A DNA stretch of 64,000 bases from Lentisphaerota bacterium (GTDB lineage Bacteria > Verrucomicrobiota > Kiritimatiellia > PWTM01). The DNA is taken from NCBI GenBank assembly GCA_016873715.1, contig VGWF01000006.1, forward strand, positions 1-64,000, read 5' to 3'. The translations under genes and the position numbers were made by a program. A model generated the notes under the pieces. That model worked only from the letters and a program-made list of their open reading frames with translations, had not been told where the DNA came from and did no database searches. Below, in pieces: positions 43,854 through 51,709 of this stretch. The number at the start of each line of letters is the position of its first letter. The first letter of the stretch is position 1.

Positions 43854-46277
43854 TCATGCCGTCCCGTAGACCTTCTCGAACGGCCACATCGCGACGCCGC
43901 CGTCGAGAACGCGGACCCTCCCGAAGCCGGCGGCGCGGAGAATCAGCGAAGCCTCGTAGCCGCGGATGGAATTGCGGCAGCAGACGACGATGAACGCCTC
44001 CTTCGGCAGCTCCCGCAGGCGTCCGCGCAGGGAGCCCAGCGGGATGAGGCGCGAGCCCGGGATGCGCATCTCCCCGTATTCGCGGGGCGTGCTGACGTCG
44101 AGGAGGATCGCCTCGCGGTCGTCGGCGAGCAGGCGCCGCGCCTCGGCGGGCGGGACGCCGTCGAGCAACCCCTCGAGCTTGTTCCGCGCGATGTTGCAGG
44201 CGGTGATCAGGTTGTCCATCGCGGGGGAGAACGGCGGCGCGTAGCCGAGGTCGAGGTGCGCGACCTGGTCGACCGTCATCCCGGCGGTGATCGCGGTCGC
44301 GGCGACGTCGATGCGCTTGTCGCCGAGGCCGGGGCCGAGCGTCTGCACGCCCAGCAGCCGGCGGGTGCCGCGCTCGACGACGAGCTTGATCATCAGCAGG
44401 CGCGCCTCGGGCAGGAAGTGCTCGCGGTCCGGCGCGGCGGAGAGCACCGTGACGACGTCGCGCCCGGCCGCGCGCGCATCGCGCTCGCTCAGGCCCGTGC
44501 GGCCGACGCCGTAGTCGAAGACCTGGCAGATGACGGTGCCGAGGATCCCGGGGAACCGGTCCGACCCGCCGCAGAGGTTCACCGCCGCGACGCGCCCCTG
44601 CTTGTTGGCGGTGGAGCCGAGCGGCACGTAGGCGGGCAGGCCGGTCAGGAGGTCGTGGTTCTCGACGCAGTCGCCCGCGGCGTAGATGTCGGGGTCGGAC
44701 GTGCGCATGCCCGCGTCGACCCGGATCCCGCCGGTCGGCCCGATCTCGAGGCCGGCCGCCCGCGCGAGCGTCGTCTCGGGATGCACGCCCGCGGACAGCA
44801 CGACGAGGTCGGCCGGGATCTCGCCGCGGTCGGTCAGGACGGCCCGCACCGTTCCGTCGCCGCGGAAGCCGGTGACGAGGACGTTGGTCATCACGCGGAC
44901 GCCGTTCGATTCGAGGTGCTGCTCGAGCAGCCGGGCGATCTCCCCGTCGAGGATGCCGAGGATCTGCGGCTGGCGCTCGACGATCGTCACGCGGCAGCCG
45001 CGGGTCGCCAGGGCCTTGGTCATCTCGACCCCGATCAGGCCGCCGCCGACGAGGACCACGTCCACCGCGCGCCCCTCGGCGAGGAACTGCCGGATGCCCT
45101 CGGCGTCGTGGACGCCGTGCAGCGTGTAGATCCGCTCCAGCGCGTGGCCCGGCAGGTCCGGGATCGTCGGGCGGGCGCCGGTGGCCAGCACGAGCTTGTC
45201 GTACGGGACCCACCGCTCGTCGCCGCGCTCGAGGTCGCGCACCCGCACGCGGCGGCCCGCGCGATCGATCTCGAGCGCGTTCGTCCGGTTGAGCGCGGTC
45301 ACGTTGCGCACGTTCTGGAAGAAGACCGGGTCGCGCACGGCGCCCAGCGGGGTCGAGACCAGCTGCCGGCGGTCGCGCACGACGCCGGAGACGTAGTACG
45401 GAAGGCCGCAGCCGGCGTAGGACAGCAGCTCGCCGCGGTCGACGATCGTGACCTCGGTGTCCGGCCGCAGCCGGATGACCTTCGACGCCACCTTCGGCCC
45501 CGCCGCAACCCCGCCGACGATCACCACGCGCAGCTTCCGCTCCGCCGGGGCCTCCGCGGCGGCGGCGGCGGAGAACCGGAGCACGAACTCCGCGCCCCCG
45601 AGGTCCGAGGTCCCGACCGTCACGGTGCCCCCCGAGCCCTCGACGAGCGCCTTGACGAACGAGAGGCCGAGCCCGACGCCGGGCGTCGAGCCGTGGACGG
45701 CCGGCGCGCCGCGGTGGAAGGGCTCGAAGATCTTCGCCCGCTGGTCCTCGGCGACGCCCGGACCGGAGTCGCCGACCGCGATCCGGATCCCGCCCTCCGC
45801 CTCGTCCTCCGTCAGGAGCAGCCGGACCTGCCCGTGCTGCGGGGTGTACTTCAGCGAGTTCTCGATCAGCGCCCGCAGCGCCTCCGTGATCGAATCCTCG
45901 CCCGCCCGGACGAACGCCGGCTCGAGGCGCACATCCGCCGAGAGCCCGATATCGCGCCGCCCGGCCTCGTCGAGCCACTGCTGGTGCACGCGGCGGACCG
46001 CGGCCGCCGCGTCGGACACCGCCTCCGTGCCCCGTTCCTTGCGCACGATCGACAACAGCCGGCGGACCGTCTCCAGCGCCTCCCGCAGCCGCGTGTCGGC
46101 GCGCTCGAGGAGGTCCTTCTGCCGCGGCGCGAGCGGCCCGGCCAGCTCGTCGATCAGCGTGCGCAGGACCGTGTCGGCCGCGCCGATCGGCGACTTGAGC
46201 TGGTGCGCGACGACCGCCGCGAAACGGAGCGGATCGTTCAGGTCGGGCCCGGGGCCGGCGGGGTTCTTCTTGTTCAT
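43854..46277 (-). CDS. Histidine kinase / CoA-disulfide reductase-like / rhodanese fusion
   Basis: 807 residues, without signal peptide or membrane helix. The first part is a kinase: the His region VVAHQLKSPIG (His near residue 25), the N box LIENSLKYTP near 138, GDSGPGV and GVGLGLSFVKAL. From residue 249 a pyridine-nucleotide disulfide oxidoreductase follows, with LRVVIVGGVAAGPKVASKV and the CoADR-type cysteine SYAGCGLPYYVSG near residue 290, a second GGGLIGVEMTKAL site and DIYAAGDCVE. The last 100 residues are a rhodanese with CCRNSIRG. CoADR-rhodanese proteins are known; the fused kinase is odd. The start at 46277 is chosen at MNKKN; there is no strong ribosome site. Confidence 0.9.
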   Translation of the reverse strand: MNKKNPAGPGPDLNDPLRFAAVVAHQLKSPIGAADTVLRTLIDELAGPLAPRQKDLLERADTRLREALETVRRLLSIVRKERGTEAVSDAAAAVRRVHQQWLDEAGRRDIGLSADVRLEPAFVRAGEDSITEALRALIENSLKYTPQHGQVRLLLTEDEAEGGIRIAVGDSGPGVAEDQRAKIFEPFHRGAPAVHGSTPGVGLGLSFVKALVEGSGGTVTVGTSDLGGAEFVLRFSAAAAAEAPAERKLRVVIVGGVAAGPKVASKVIRLRPDTEVTIVDRGELLSYAGCGLPYYVSGVVRDRRQLVSTPLGAVRDPVFFQNVRNVTALNRTNALEIDRAGRRVRVRDLERGDERWVPYDKLVLATGARPTIPDLPGHALERIYTLHGVHDAEGIRQFLAEGRAVDVVLVGGGLIGVEMTKALATRGCRVTIVERQPQILGILDGEIARLLEQHLESNGVRVMTNVLVTGFRGDGTVRAVLTDRGEIPADLVVLSAGVHPETTLARAAGLEIGPTGGIRVDAGMRTSDPDIYAAGDCVENHDLLTGLPAYVPLGSTANKQGRVAAVNLCGGSDRFPGILGTVICQVFDYGVGRTGLSERDARAAGRDVVTVLSAAPDREHFLPEARLLMIKLVVERGTRRLLGVQTLGPGLGDKRIDVAATAITAGMTVDQVAHLDLGYAPPFSPAMDNLITACNIARNKLEGLLDGVPPAEARRLLADDREAILLDVSTPREYGEMRIPGSRLIPLGSLRGRLRELPKEAFIVVCCRNSIRGYEASLILRAAGFGRVRVLDGGVAMWPFEKVYGTA

Positions 46278-46434
46278 GCGGTCCGGAATCTCCGCGCGTA
46301 CCGCGGCAACCGCCCGCGGCGCGGGGACATCGTAGTCGAACCCGCGAAGGTCCCGCAAGCCGCGCGGGATGGCCCCCATCATCGGCGAAGCTCCGGATTC
46401 CCGGTGACCACCCGTGTGAACCACGCATGGACAC

Positions 46435-46454
46435 GGCCGCGACGGGGCGCGGCC
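46435..46454. repeat. Hairpin GGCCGCG-ACGGGG-CGCGGCC
   Basis: A perfect 7-bp stem with a one-base loop variant (ACGGGG for ACGGAG). It lies upstream of the kinase fusion gene. Confidence 0.75.
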
Positions 46455-46497
46455 CTCCGGGCCCGTTCCACGGAGATGCGGGAGGACGGGCCTGGAA

Positions 46498-46517
46498 GGC
46501 GCCGCTCCGTCGGCGCC
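46498..46517. repeat. Hairpin GGCGCCG-CTCCGT-CGGCGCC
   Basis: A perfect 7-bp stem with the canonical CTCCGT loop, preceded by CTGGAA. Its stem differs from all others in the window. Together with the element at 46435 it fills the 397-bp gap (46278-46674), in which I see no gene. Confidence 0.8.
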
Positions 46518-46674
46518 GAGCGGAAGGCCCCCGAAGCATCGTCCGTTCCTGATCGATCAAGTCAGCCCGGGGACGTGGGGAGGGCCGCAACGGGAACGCG
46601 CCCGTCGGCGGGCTCGGGATCCTGCACCCGGGATCCCTTCCCCCCGCCGAGTCCACAGGATAGGATGCGCGGCC

Positions 46675-48309
46675 ATGCACGCCGAACGGCCCCGTCCACT
46701 CGCTGTCGCCATCCGTCCATGGTTGCTGCTCGCCGCCGTCGCGGCGAACGCCGGCGACTGGACGCAGTGGGGCGGCCGGAACGAACGGAACTTCGTCTCG
46801 GACGAGACCGGGCTCCCGGAGGTCTTCGCCCCTCCCTGCGAGGCCGGCGGCGGCACGAACGCCGGCGCGGAGGCCGCCGCCGCCGGAACCAACCTGCTGT
46901 GGACCGCGAAGCTGGGCACGATCACCTACAGCACGCCGGCGATCGCGGACGGGCGCGTCTACCTCGGCACGAACGACGAACACCTCGACCATCCCCGCGT
47001 CCGCCGCAGCGGCGGCGGGCTGGTCCTCTGCCTCGACGCCGCGTCGGGCCGGCGCCTCTGGCAGCTCCCGGTCCCCCGGCTCAGGACGCGCAACAAGCTC
47101 TTCAACTTCGACGACCTCAAGCTCGGCATCTGCTCCTCGCCCGCCGTCGTCGGCGACCGGCTCTACCTCGTCTCCAGCCGCGGCGAGGCCCTCTGCCTCG
47201 ACACGCACGGACAGGCCGACGGCAACGACGGGCCGTACACCGGCGAGGCCCGCTACATCGCCGACACCGCCGAACGCCCGGACAAGCCGGGCCGCTTCGC
47301 CCCCGCCGACGGCCCGCCACCGCCGGAACCGGCCGACCTGGGACAGGAGGACGGCGACATCGTCTGGTGCTTCGACTTCCTCCGCGACCTCGACGTCTGG
47401 GCGCAGGACGCCGTCGACTGCTCTCCGCTCGTGCTCGGCGACCACGTCTGGCTCAGCCCGTCGGTCGGCGTCGACCGCTCCCACAAGTTCATCCCCTCGC
47501 CCCACGCGCCGAACCTGATGGTGCTCGACCGGCGCACGGGCGCGCTGCTCGCGACCAACGCGGCCCCCTACAGCGCCCAGGTCTTCCACGGCGAGTGGTC
47601 CTCGCCGTCGCTCCTCCGCGCCGGCGGACGCGACCTGGTCGCCTGGGGCGGCGGAGACGGCGTGTGCCGCGCCTACGACACCCGGTTCGAGGCCGGCACC
47701 GGCGGCGCGCCGGGCGTGCTGACGGAGGTCTGGCGATTCGACGCCAACCCCCCGCACAACAAGGTCCGCGACGGACGGCACCTTCCCTACAACAAGAACC
47801 ACGAGGGCCCCAGCGAGATCATCGCGACGCCGGTCTTCGACGGGCGCCGCATCTTCGTCGGCGTCGGACAGGACAGCCGCCACGGCCCGGGACCGGGCTG
47901 CTTCTCGTGCATCGATCCCGGCGGCCGCGGCGACATCACGCGGAGCGGAATGGTCTGGCAGAGCTTCGACGTCCAGCGCAGCTTCTCGAGCGCGGCGGTG
48001 GCCGCGGGCCTGGCCGTCGTTGCCGACTACGCCGGCATCGTCCATTGCTTCGACGCCGCAACGGGCCGGCGGCTGTGGACCCACGACCTCGACGCACGCG
48101 TCTTCGGCTCGCCGCTCGCGGCGGACGGACGGGTCTACATCGGCGACGAGAAGGGCTACGTGACCGTCTTCGCCCTCGCGCGGGAGAAGCGCATCCTCCA
48201 CGCCGTGCGGCTCGACTCGGCGGTCTACACCACCCCCGTCGCCGCGGGCGGCACGCTCTTCCTCGCGGCCTCGAAGACGCTGTACGCCTTCCGGCGGCCG
48301 GGCGATTGA
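46675..48309 (+). CDS. Secreted PQQ-type beta-propeller protein
   Basis: 544 residues with an N-terminal signal (RPWLLLAAVAANAGDWTQWGG). Repeated blades show the PQQ-enzyme-like patterns GLVLCLDAASGRRLWQLP, IVHCFDAATGRRLWTHD and STPAIADGRVYLG. WTQWGGRNERN at the mature start is typical of PVC outer-membrane-associated propellers. No catalytic residues of quinoprotein dehydrogenases are evident, so a binding or scaffold role is as likely as enzymatic activity. The ATG at 46675 has AGGATAGG upstream. It stands just before pyrK but 49 bp away. Confidence 0.87.
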   Translation: MHAERPRPLAVAIRPWLLLAAVAANAGDWTQWGGRNERNFVSDETGLPEVFAPPCEAGGGTNAGAEAAAAGTNLLWTAKLGTITYSTPAIADGRVYLGTNDEHLDHPRVRRSGGGLVLCLDAASGRRLWQLPVPRLRTRNKLFNFDDLKLGICSSPAVVGDRLYLVSSRGEALCLDTHGQADGNDGPYTGEARYIADTAERPDKPGRFAPADGPPPPEPADLGQEDGDIVWCFDFLRDLDVWAQDAVDCSPLVLGDHVWLSPSVGVDRSHKFIPSPHAPNLMVLDRRTGALLATNAAPYSAQVFHGEWSSPSLLRAGGRDLVAWGGGDGVCRAYDTRFEAGTGGAPGVLTEVWRFDANPPHNKVRDGRHLPYNKNHEGPSEIIATPVFDGRRIFVGVGQDSRHGPGPGCFSCIDPGGRGDITRSGMVWQSFDVQRSFSSAAVAAGLAVVADYAGIVHCFDAATGRRLWTHDLDARVFGSPLAADGRVYIGDEKGYVTVFALAREKRILHAVRLDSAVYTTPVAAGGTLFLAASKTLYAFRRPGD

Positions 48310-48358
48310 CGGACGGCCGCGAACCCGCCAAACTCGCGCGATTCCGGAACCGAAACCG

Positions 48359-49156
48359 ATGAAGGTCGAAACCACCACCGTCCTGGCGCACGCAACCTAC
48401 GGCGGCGACTACCGGTGCCTCGAACTCGAAGCGCCGGGGATCGCTCCGGAGGTCCGCCCGGGCCAGTTCGTCCACATCCGCCTGCCGGCCCCGGCGGACG
48501 CCATCCTCCGCCGCCCGTTCAGCGTCTTCCGCGCCGACGGCGACCGGCTGCAGATCCTCTACAAGGCCGTCGGCCGCGGCACCGCGGCGATGCGCCACCT
48601 CCAGCCCGGCGACGGGCTCAGCATCCTCGGCCCGCTCGGCAACGGCTTCCCGGCCGCGGCGGCGGACGCGCTGCCCGTGCTCGTCGCCGGCGGCTACGGC
48701 ATGGCCGCGCTCTACCTCCAGGCCCGCACGCTGCCGCGCCGCGGCATCGCCTTCTTCGGCGGCGCGAAGGCCGGCGACATCCTGTGCGTCCCCGAGTTCG
48801 AGGCCCTCGGCTGGGAGGTGCGCGCGACGACCCAGGACGGCTCCCGCGGGGAGCGCGGCCTCGTCACCGACGCCCTCGATGCGTGGCTTTCCGGCGGGGG
48901 ACGCGACCTCCGCCCCGAGTTCTTCGCGTGCGGCCCCAACGGCATGCTCCGCGCCGTCGGCGGGCGCGCGGAGGCGGGCGGGTGGACGGCGTGGCTCTCG
49001 ATGGACCGCCACATGGGCTGCGGCGTCGGCGCCTGCCTCACCTGCGTGCAGAAGATCCGCGACCCGGACGCGCCGGGCGGCTGGTCGTGGGTCCGCATCT
49101 GCCGCGAGGGACCCGTCATGGAATGCCGGACCGTGGTCTGGGAGGGGGACGAATGA
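48359..49156 (+). CDS. pyrK: Dihydroorotate dehydrogenase B electron-transfer subunit
   Basis: 265 residues. PyrK passes electrons from dihydroorotate (via PyrD) to NAD+. It has the FAD-binding segment ILRRPFSVFRADGD, the NAD-binding region LPVLVAGGYGMAALYLQ and the C-terminal 2Fe-2S cluster in MGCGVGACLTCVQK with the fourth Cys in RICREGPV. The ATG at 48359 fits the family length. pyrD follows after 61 bp. The pair indicates the class 1B, NAD-dependent enzyme. Confidence 0.94.
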   Translation: MKVETTTVLAHATYGGDYRCLELEAPGIAPEVRPGQFVHIRLPAPADAILRRPFSVFRADGDRLQILYKAVGRGTAAMRHLQPGDGLSILGPLGNGFPAAAADALPVLVAGGYGMAALYLQARTLPRRGIAFFGGAKAGDILCVPEFEALGWEVRATTQDGSRGERGLVTDALDAWLSGGGRDLRPEFFACGPNGMLRAVGGRAEAGGWTAWLSMDRHMGCGVGACLTCVQKIRDPDAPGGWSWVRICREGPVMECRTVVWEGDE

Positions 49157-49217
49157 CGCCGCGGCACGTCCCTCCGGCCCGCATGCGCGGGCGCGATTCC
49201 GCGGCGGGGGAGCGTCC

Positions 49218-50138
49218 ATGACCGCGACGCCCGACCTGGCCGTCCGCATCGGCAGCCTGACGCTGCGCAACCCCGTCATGGTCGCCTCCGGCACCTTCGG
49301 CTACGGGCCCGAGTACGCCGATCTCGTCGACCTCGCCTCCCTCGGCGCCATCGTCGTGAAAGGGATCCGCGCGGAGCCGACCACCGGCAACCCGACGCCG
49401 CGCACCGTCGAGACCGCGAGCGGCCTGATCAACGCGATCGGCCTGCCCGGTCCCGGCGTCGACGGCTTCGTACGCGACTACCTCCCCTTCCTCCGCCGCC
49501 ACGACGTGCCCGTGATCGTGAACATCTGGGGCCGGACGGTCGAGGAGTACGGCGACGTCGCCCGGCGGCTGGGGGCAGTCGATGGCGTCCACGCGCTGGA
49601 GATCAACGTCTCGTGCCCGAACATCAAGGAAGGCAGCAAGGCCTTCGGCACGAACCTCGAGAGCTTCCGGCGCGTCGTCGACCTCGTTCGCGCGTCGACG
49701 CGGCTGCCCGTGATCCCGAAGCTCGCCCCGAACGTCGCGGACATCGCCTCCTTCGCGCGCGCCGCGGAGGAGTGCGGATCGGACGCGGTCTCGCTGATCA
49801 ACTCGATCCCCGCGATGGCGGTGGACATCGAGACGCGCCGTCCGAAGCTCGGCAACATCACCGGCGGGCTCTCGGGGCCGGCCATCCACCCCGTGGCCGT
49901 GAAGCTCGTGTGGGAGGCCGCGCGGGCGGTGAAGATCCCCGTCATCGCGATGGGCGGCATCCGCGACGCGGCCGATGCGATCGAGTTCATCATCGTCGGC
50001 GCGACGGCGGTGGCCGTCGGCACCGCGAACTTCGTCGAGCCGGGCACCGCGCCCGCGGTGGTCGAGGGCATCCGGAGCCACCTCGTCCGCCACGGGCTGC
50101 CGTCCGTCGCGGCGCTTCGCGGCACGGTCGTGGCATGA
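49218..50138 (+). CDS. pyrD: Dihydroorotate dehydrogenase, class 1B catalytic subunit
   Basis: 306 residues of an FMN barrel that oxidises dihydroorotate to orotate in pyrimidine synthesis. NPVMVASGTFGYG near the start, NPTPRTVETASGLINAIGL, the catalytic-base Cys in EINVSCPNIKEG near residue 137, and SLINSIPAM and MGGIRDAADAIEF are family features. Cys rather than Ser as base marks class 1B, which agrees with pyrK upstream. The ATG at 49218 has GGGGGAG eight bases upstream. The next gene overlaps the stop by ATGA. Confidence 0.95.
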   Translation: MTATPDLAVRIGSLTLRNPVMVASGTFGYGPEYADLVDLASLGAIVVKGIRAEPTTGNPTPRTVETASGLINAIGLPGPGVDGFVRDYLPFLRRHDVPVIVNIWGRTVEEYGDVARRLGAVDGVHALEINVSCPNIKEGSKAFGTNLESFRRVVDLVRASTRLPVIPKLAPNVADIASFARAAEECGSDAVSLINSIPAMAVDIETRRPKLGNITGGLSGPAIHPVAVKLVWEAARAVKIPVIAMGGIRDAADAIEFIIVGATAVAVGTANFVEPGTAPAVVEGIRSHLVRHGLPSVAALRGTVVA

Positions 50139-51709
50139 GCCGGCGGGTCCGCAGGCTGATCTTCTATCCCCTGCTCCTGGTCTTCGTCGCGGCCTCCCTG
50201 GCCTGGTTCGTCCACGTCCCGCGGCGGACCGACCGCCTCGCGTGGGCCGTCCCCGCCGGCGCGCGCTGGGTGAGCGTCCACCGCGGACTGGCCGCGCGCT
50301 GGCCCGGCCTCGCGGCGAGCCCGCTGGCCCGCGAGACGGCCCGCCTCGCCGGCGTGTCGAGCCAGCAGTGGGACGCGACGGCGGCGGACGCGTCCGTCGC
50401 CGGATGGCTGGACCGGCTGGCGGGCGACGAGGTCGTGCTCGCGCAGTTTCCCGTGGGCCCGGACCGCCGCGCCTGGGGCGCGGCGTCCTGGGTCGGCGGG
50501 CGCGCGCAGCACCTCCGGGGCCTGCTTCAGACGGGCCGCGTGCCCGGCGTCCTTCGCTTCTCCAACCACCGAGGCCGCACGGTCTGGCTGCTCGCCGCCG
50601 GCCTTCCCGCCGGCGGAGGCCGGCACCTGAGCTTCGCGATCGAGGAAGGCATGCTCATCGCCTGCGCCTCGGCGAACCCGGCGGACATCCTGCGGATGCT
50701 CGACGCCTACGACGGCTTCGCCCCGCGCGAGCCGGAGGCCGACCGGGCGCGCGCCCTGCGCGGCCCCGACGCCATCCTGTGGGATCTCGGCCGCGGCCCC
50801 GGTCCGGACCTCATCGAGATCGAACTCGACCGCATCGATGCGCGCGGCCTCTCCGGCACGGCGCGCCTGTCCGGCTGGGAGGTCCCCTTCCCGCCTGTCG
50901 CACCGCCGGCCGGCGACCTCGCCGGCGCGGCGTCGATTCTCGGGGCGCATCCGGCCGGCGCGGCCGTCGTCCCGGCCGCCGTCGCCGAGACGCTCGCGCA
51001 ACCGCTGTGGCGCCTGCCGTGGATGTCGTGGCTGTGGGGCGCCGCGCGGCGCGGCGCGGGCGACCCCCTCGTCGTCGCCATCCACGGCGACCCCCTCGGC
51101 GGGCGCTTCCGCGGCCTGCGCACCCCGGGGCTGACGGTCTCGATGCCCGTGCGCGACGCCGCGGCCTTTCCGCAGGCGATGGACCCCGTGCTCGACCGCC
51201 TCAACGCCGCGCACCGCTGGGGCCTCATCCGCGCCGCCGTGCCCGGCGCGGCGGAGCTCTCGATGATCGAGGGCACCGGCGCGGGCCCCTACGCAGGCCT
51301 GCCCCCCAACGAATGCGTCGCGTGGTGGACCACGAACGGCTGGCTCACGATCTCGGCCAGCGCCGACACGCTTCGCGCCCTCTCCGCCGCCGCGGCCGCG
51401 GGCACCCCGGTCGGCGCCGCGCCGTGGGCCCGGCGCCCGGCCGACGCCGGCGGTTCGGGATGGATCTGGCTCGACCTTCCGCGCGCCTGCGAGACCGTGG
51501 GGCTCTCGCTCTCGATCTGGTCGCTCAAGCTTCAGGTCGGCGATCGCGACGGTTCCGCCTCCAAGCGCGAACGCATCGCCGCCGCCCGCGAATGGCTCGC
51601 CGCGCTTGCGGCGCTCGGCACCGCCACCGGCGGTCTTGACGCGGCGGGCGATGACCTTACGATCCGCTTCGCGGCGGGTCGCGACCCGCAGGAGATCCCG
51701 ACACCATGA
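50135..51709 (+). CDS. Hypothetical membrane-anchored protein between pyrD and GH97
   Basis: 524 residues that I do not recognise. One N-terminal transmembrane helix (LIFYPLLLVFVAASLAWFV) anchors a large, presumably periplasmic part rich in Ala, Gly and Trp with no catalytic motif visible. The layout resembles DUF3352-like proteins that contain repeated alpha/beta modules, but this is only an impression. Both ends overlap their neighbours by 4 bp (ATGA), so it is translationally coupled with pyrD and GH97. Confidence 0.75.
   Translation: MSRRVRRLIFYPLLLVFVAASLAWFVHVPRRTDRLAWAVPAGARWVSVHRGLAARWPGLAASPLARETARLAGVSSQQWDATAADASVAGWLDRLAGDEVVLAQFPVGPDRRAWGAASWVGGRAQHLRGLLQTGRVPGVLRFSNHRGRTVWLLAAGLPAGGGRHLSFAIEEGMLIACASANPADILRMLDAYDGFAPREPEADRARALRGPDAILWDLGRGPGPDLIEIELDRIDARGLSGTARLSGWEVPFPPVAPPAGDLAGAASILGAHPAGAAVVPAAVAETLAQPLWRLPWMSWLWGAARRGAGDPLVVAIHGDPLGGRFRGLRTPGLTVSMPVRDAAAFPQAMDPVLDRLNAAHRWGLIRAAVPGAAELSMIEGTGAGPYAGLPPNECVAWWTTNGWLTISASADTLRALSAAAAAGTPVGAAPWARRPADAGGSGWIWLDLPRACETVGLSLSIWSLKLQVGDRDGSASKRERIAAAREWLAALAALGTATGGLDAAGDDLTIRFAAGRDPQEIPTP

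Noticed and set aside
43771-48378. 1535-residue minus-strand ORF
   Set aside because: Runs antisense to the PQQ protein and in the wrong frame through the kinase fusion gene, which has clear motifs.
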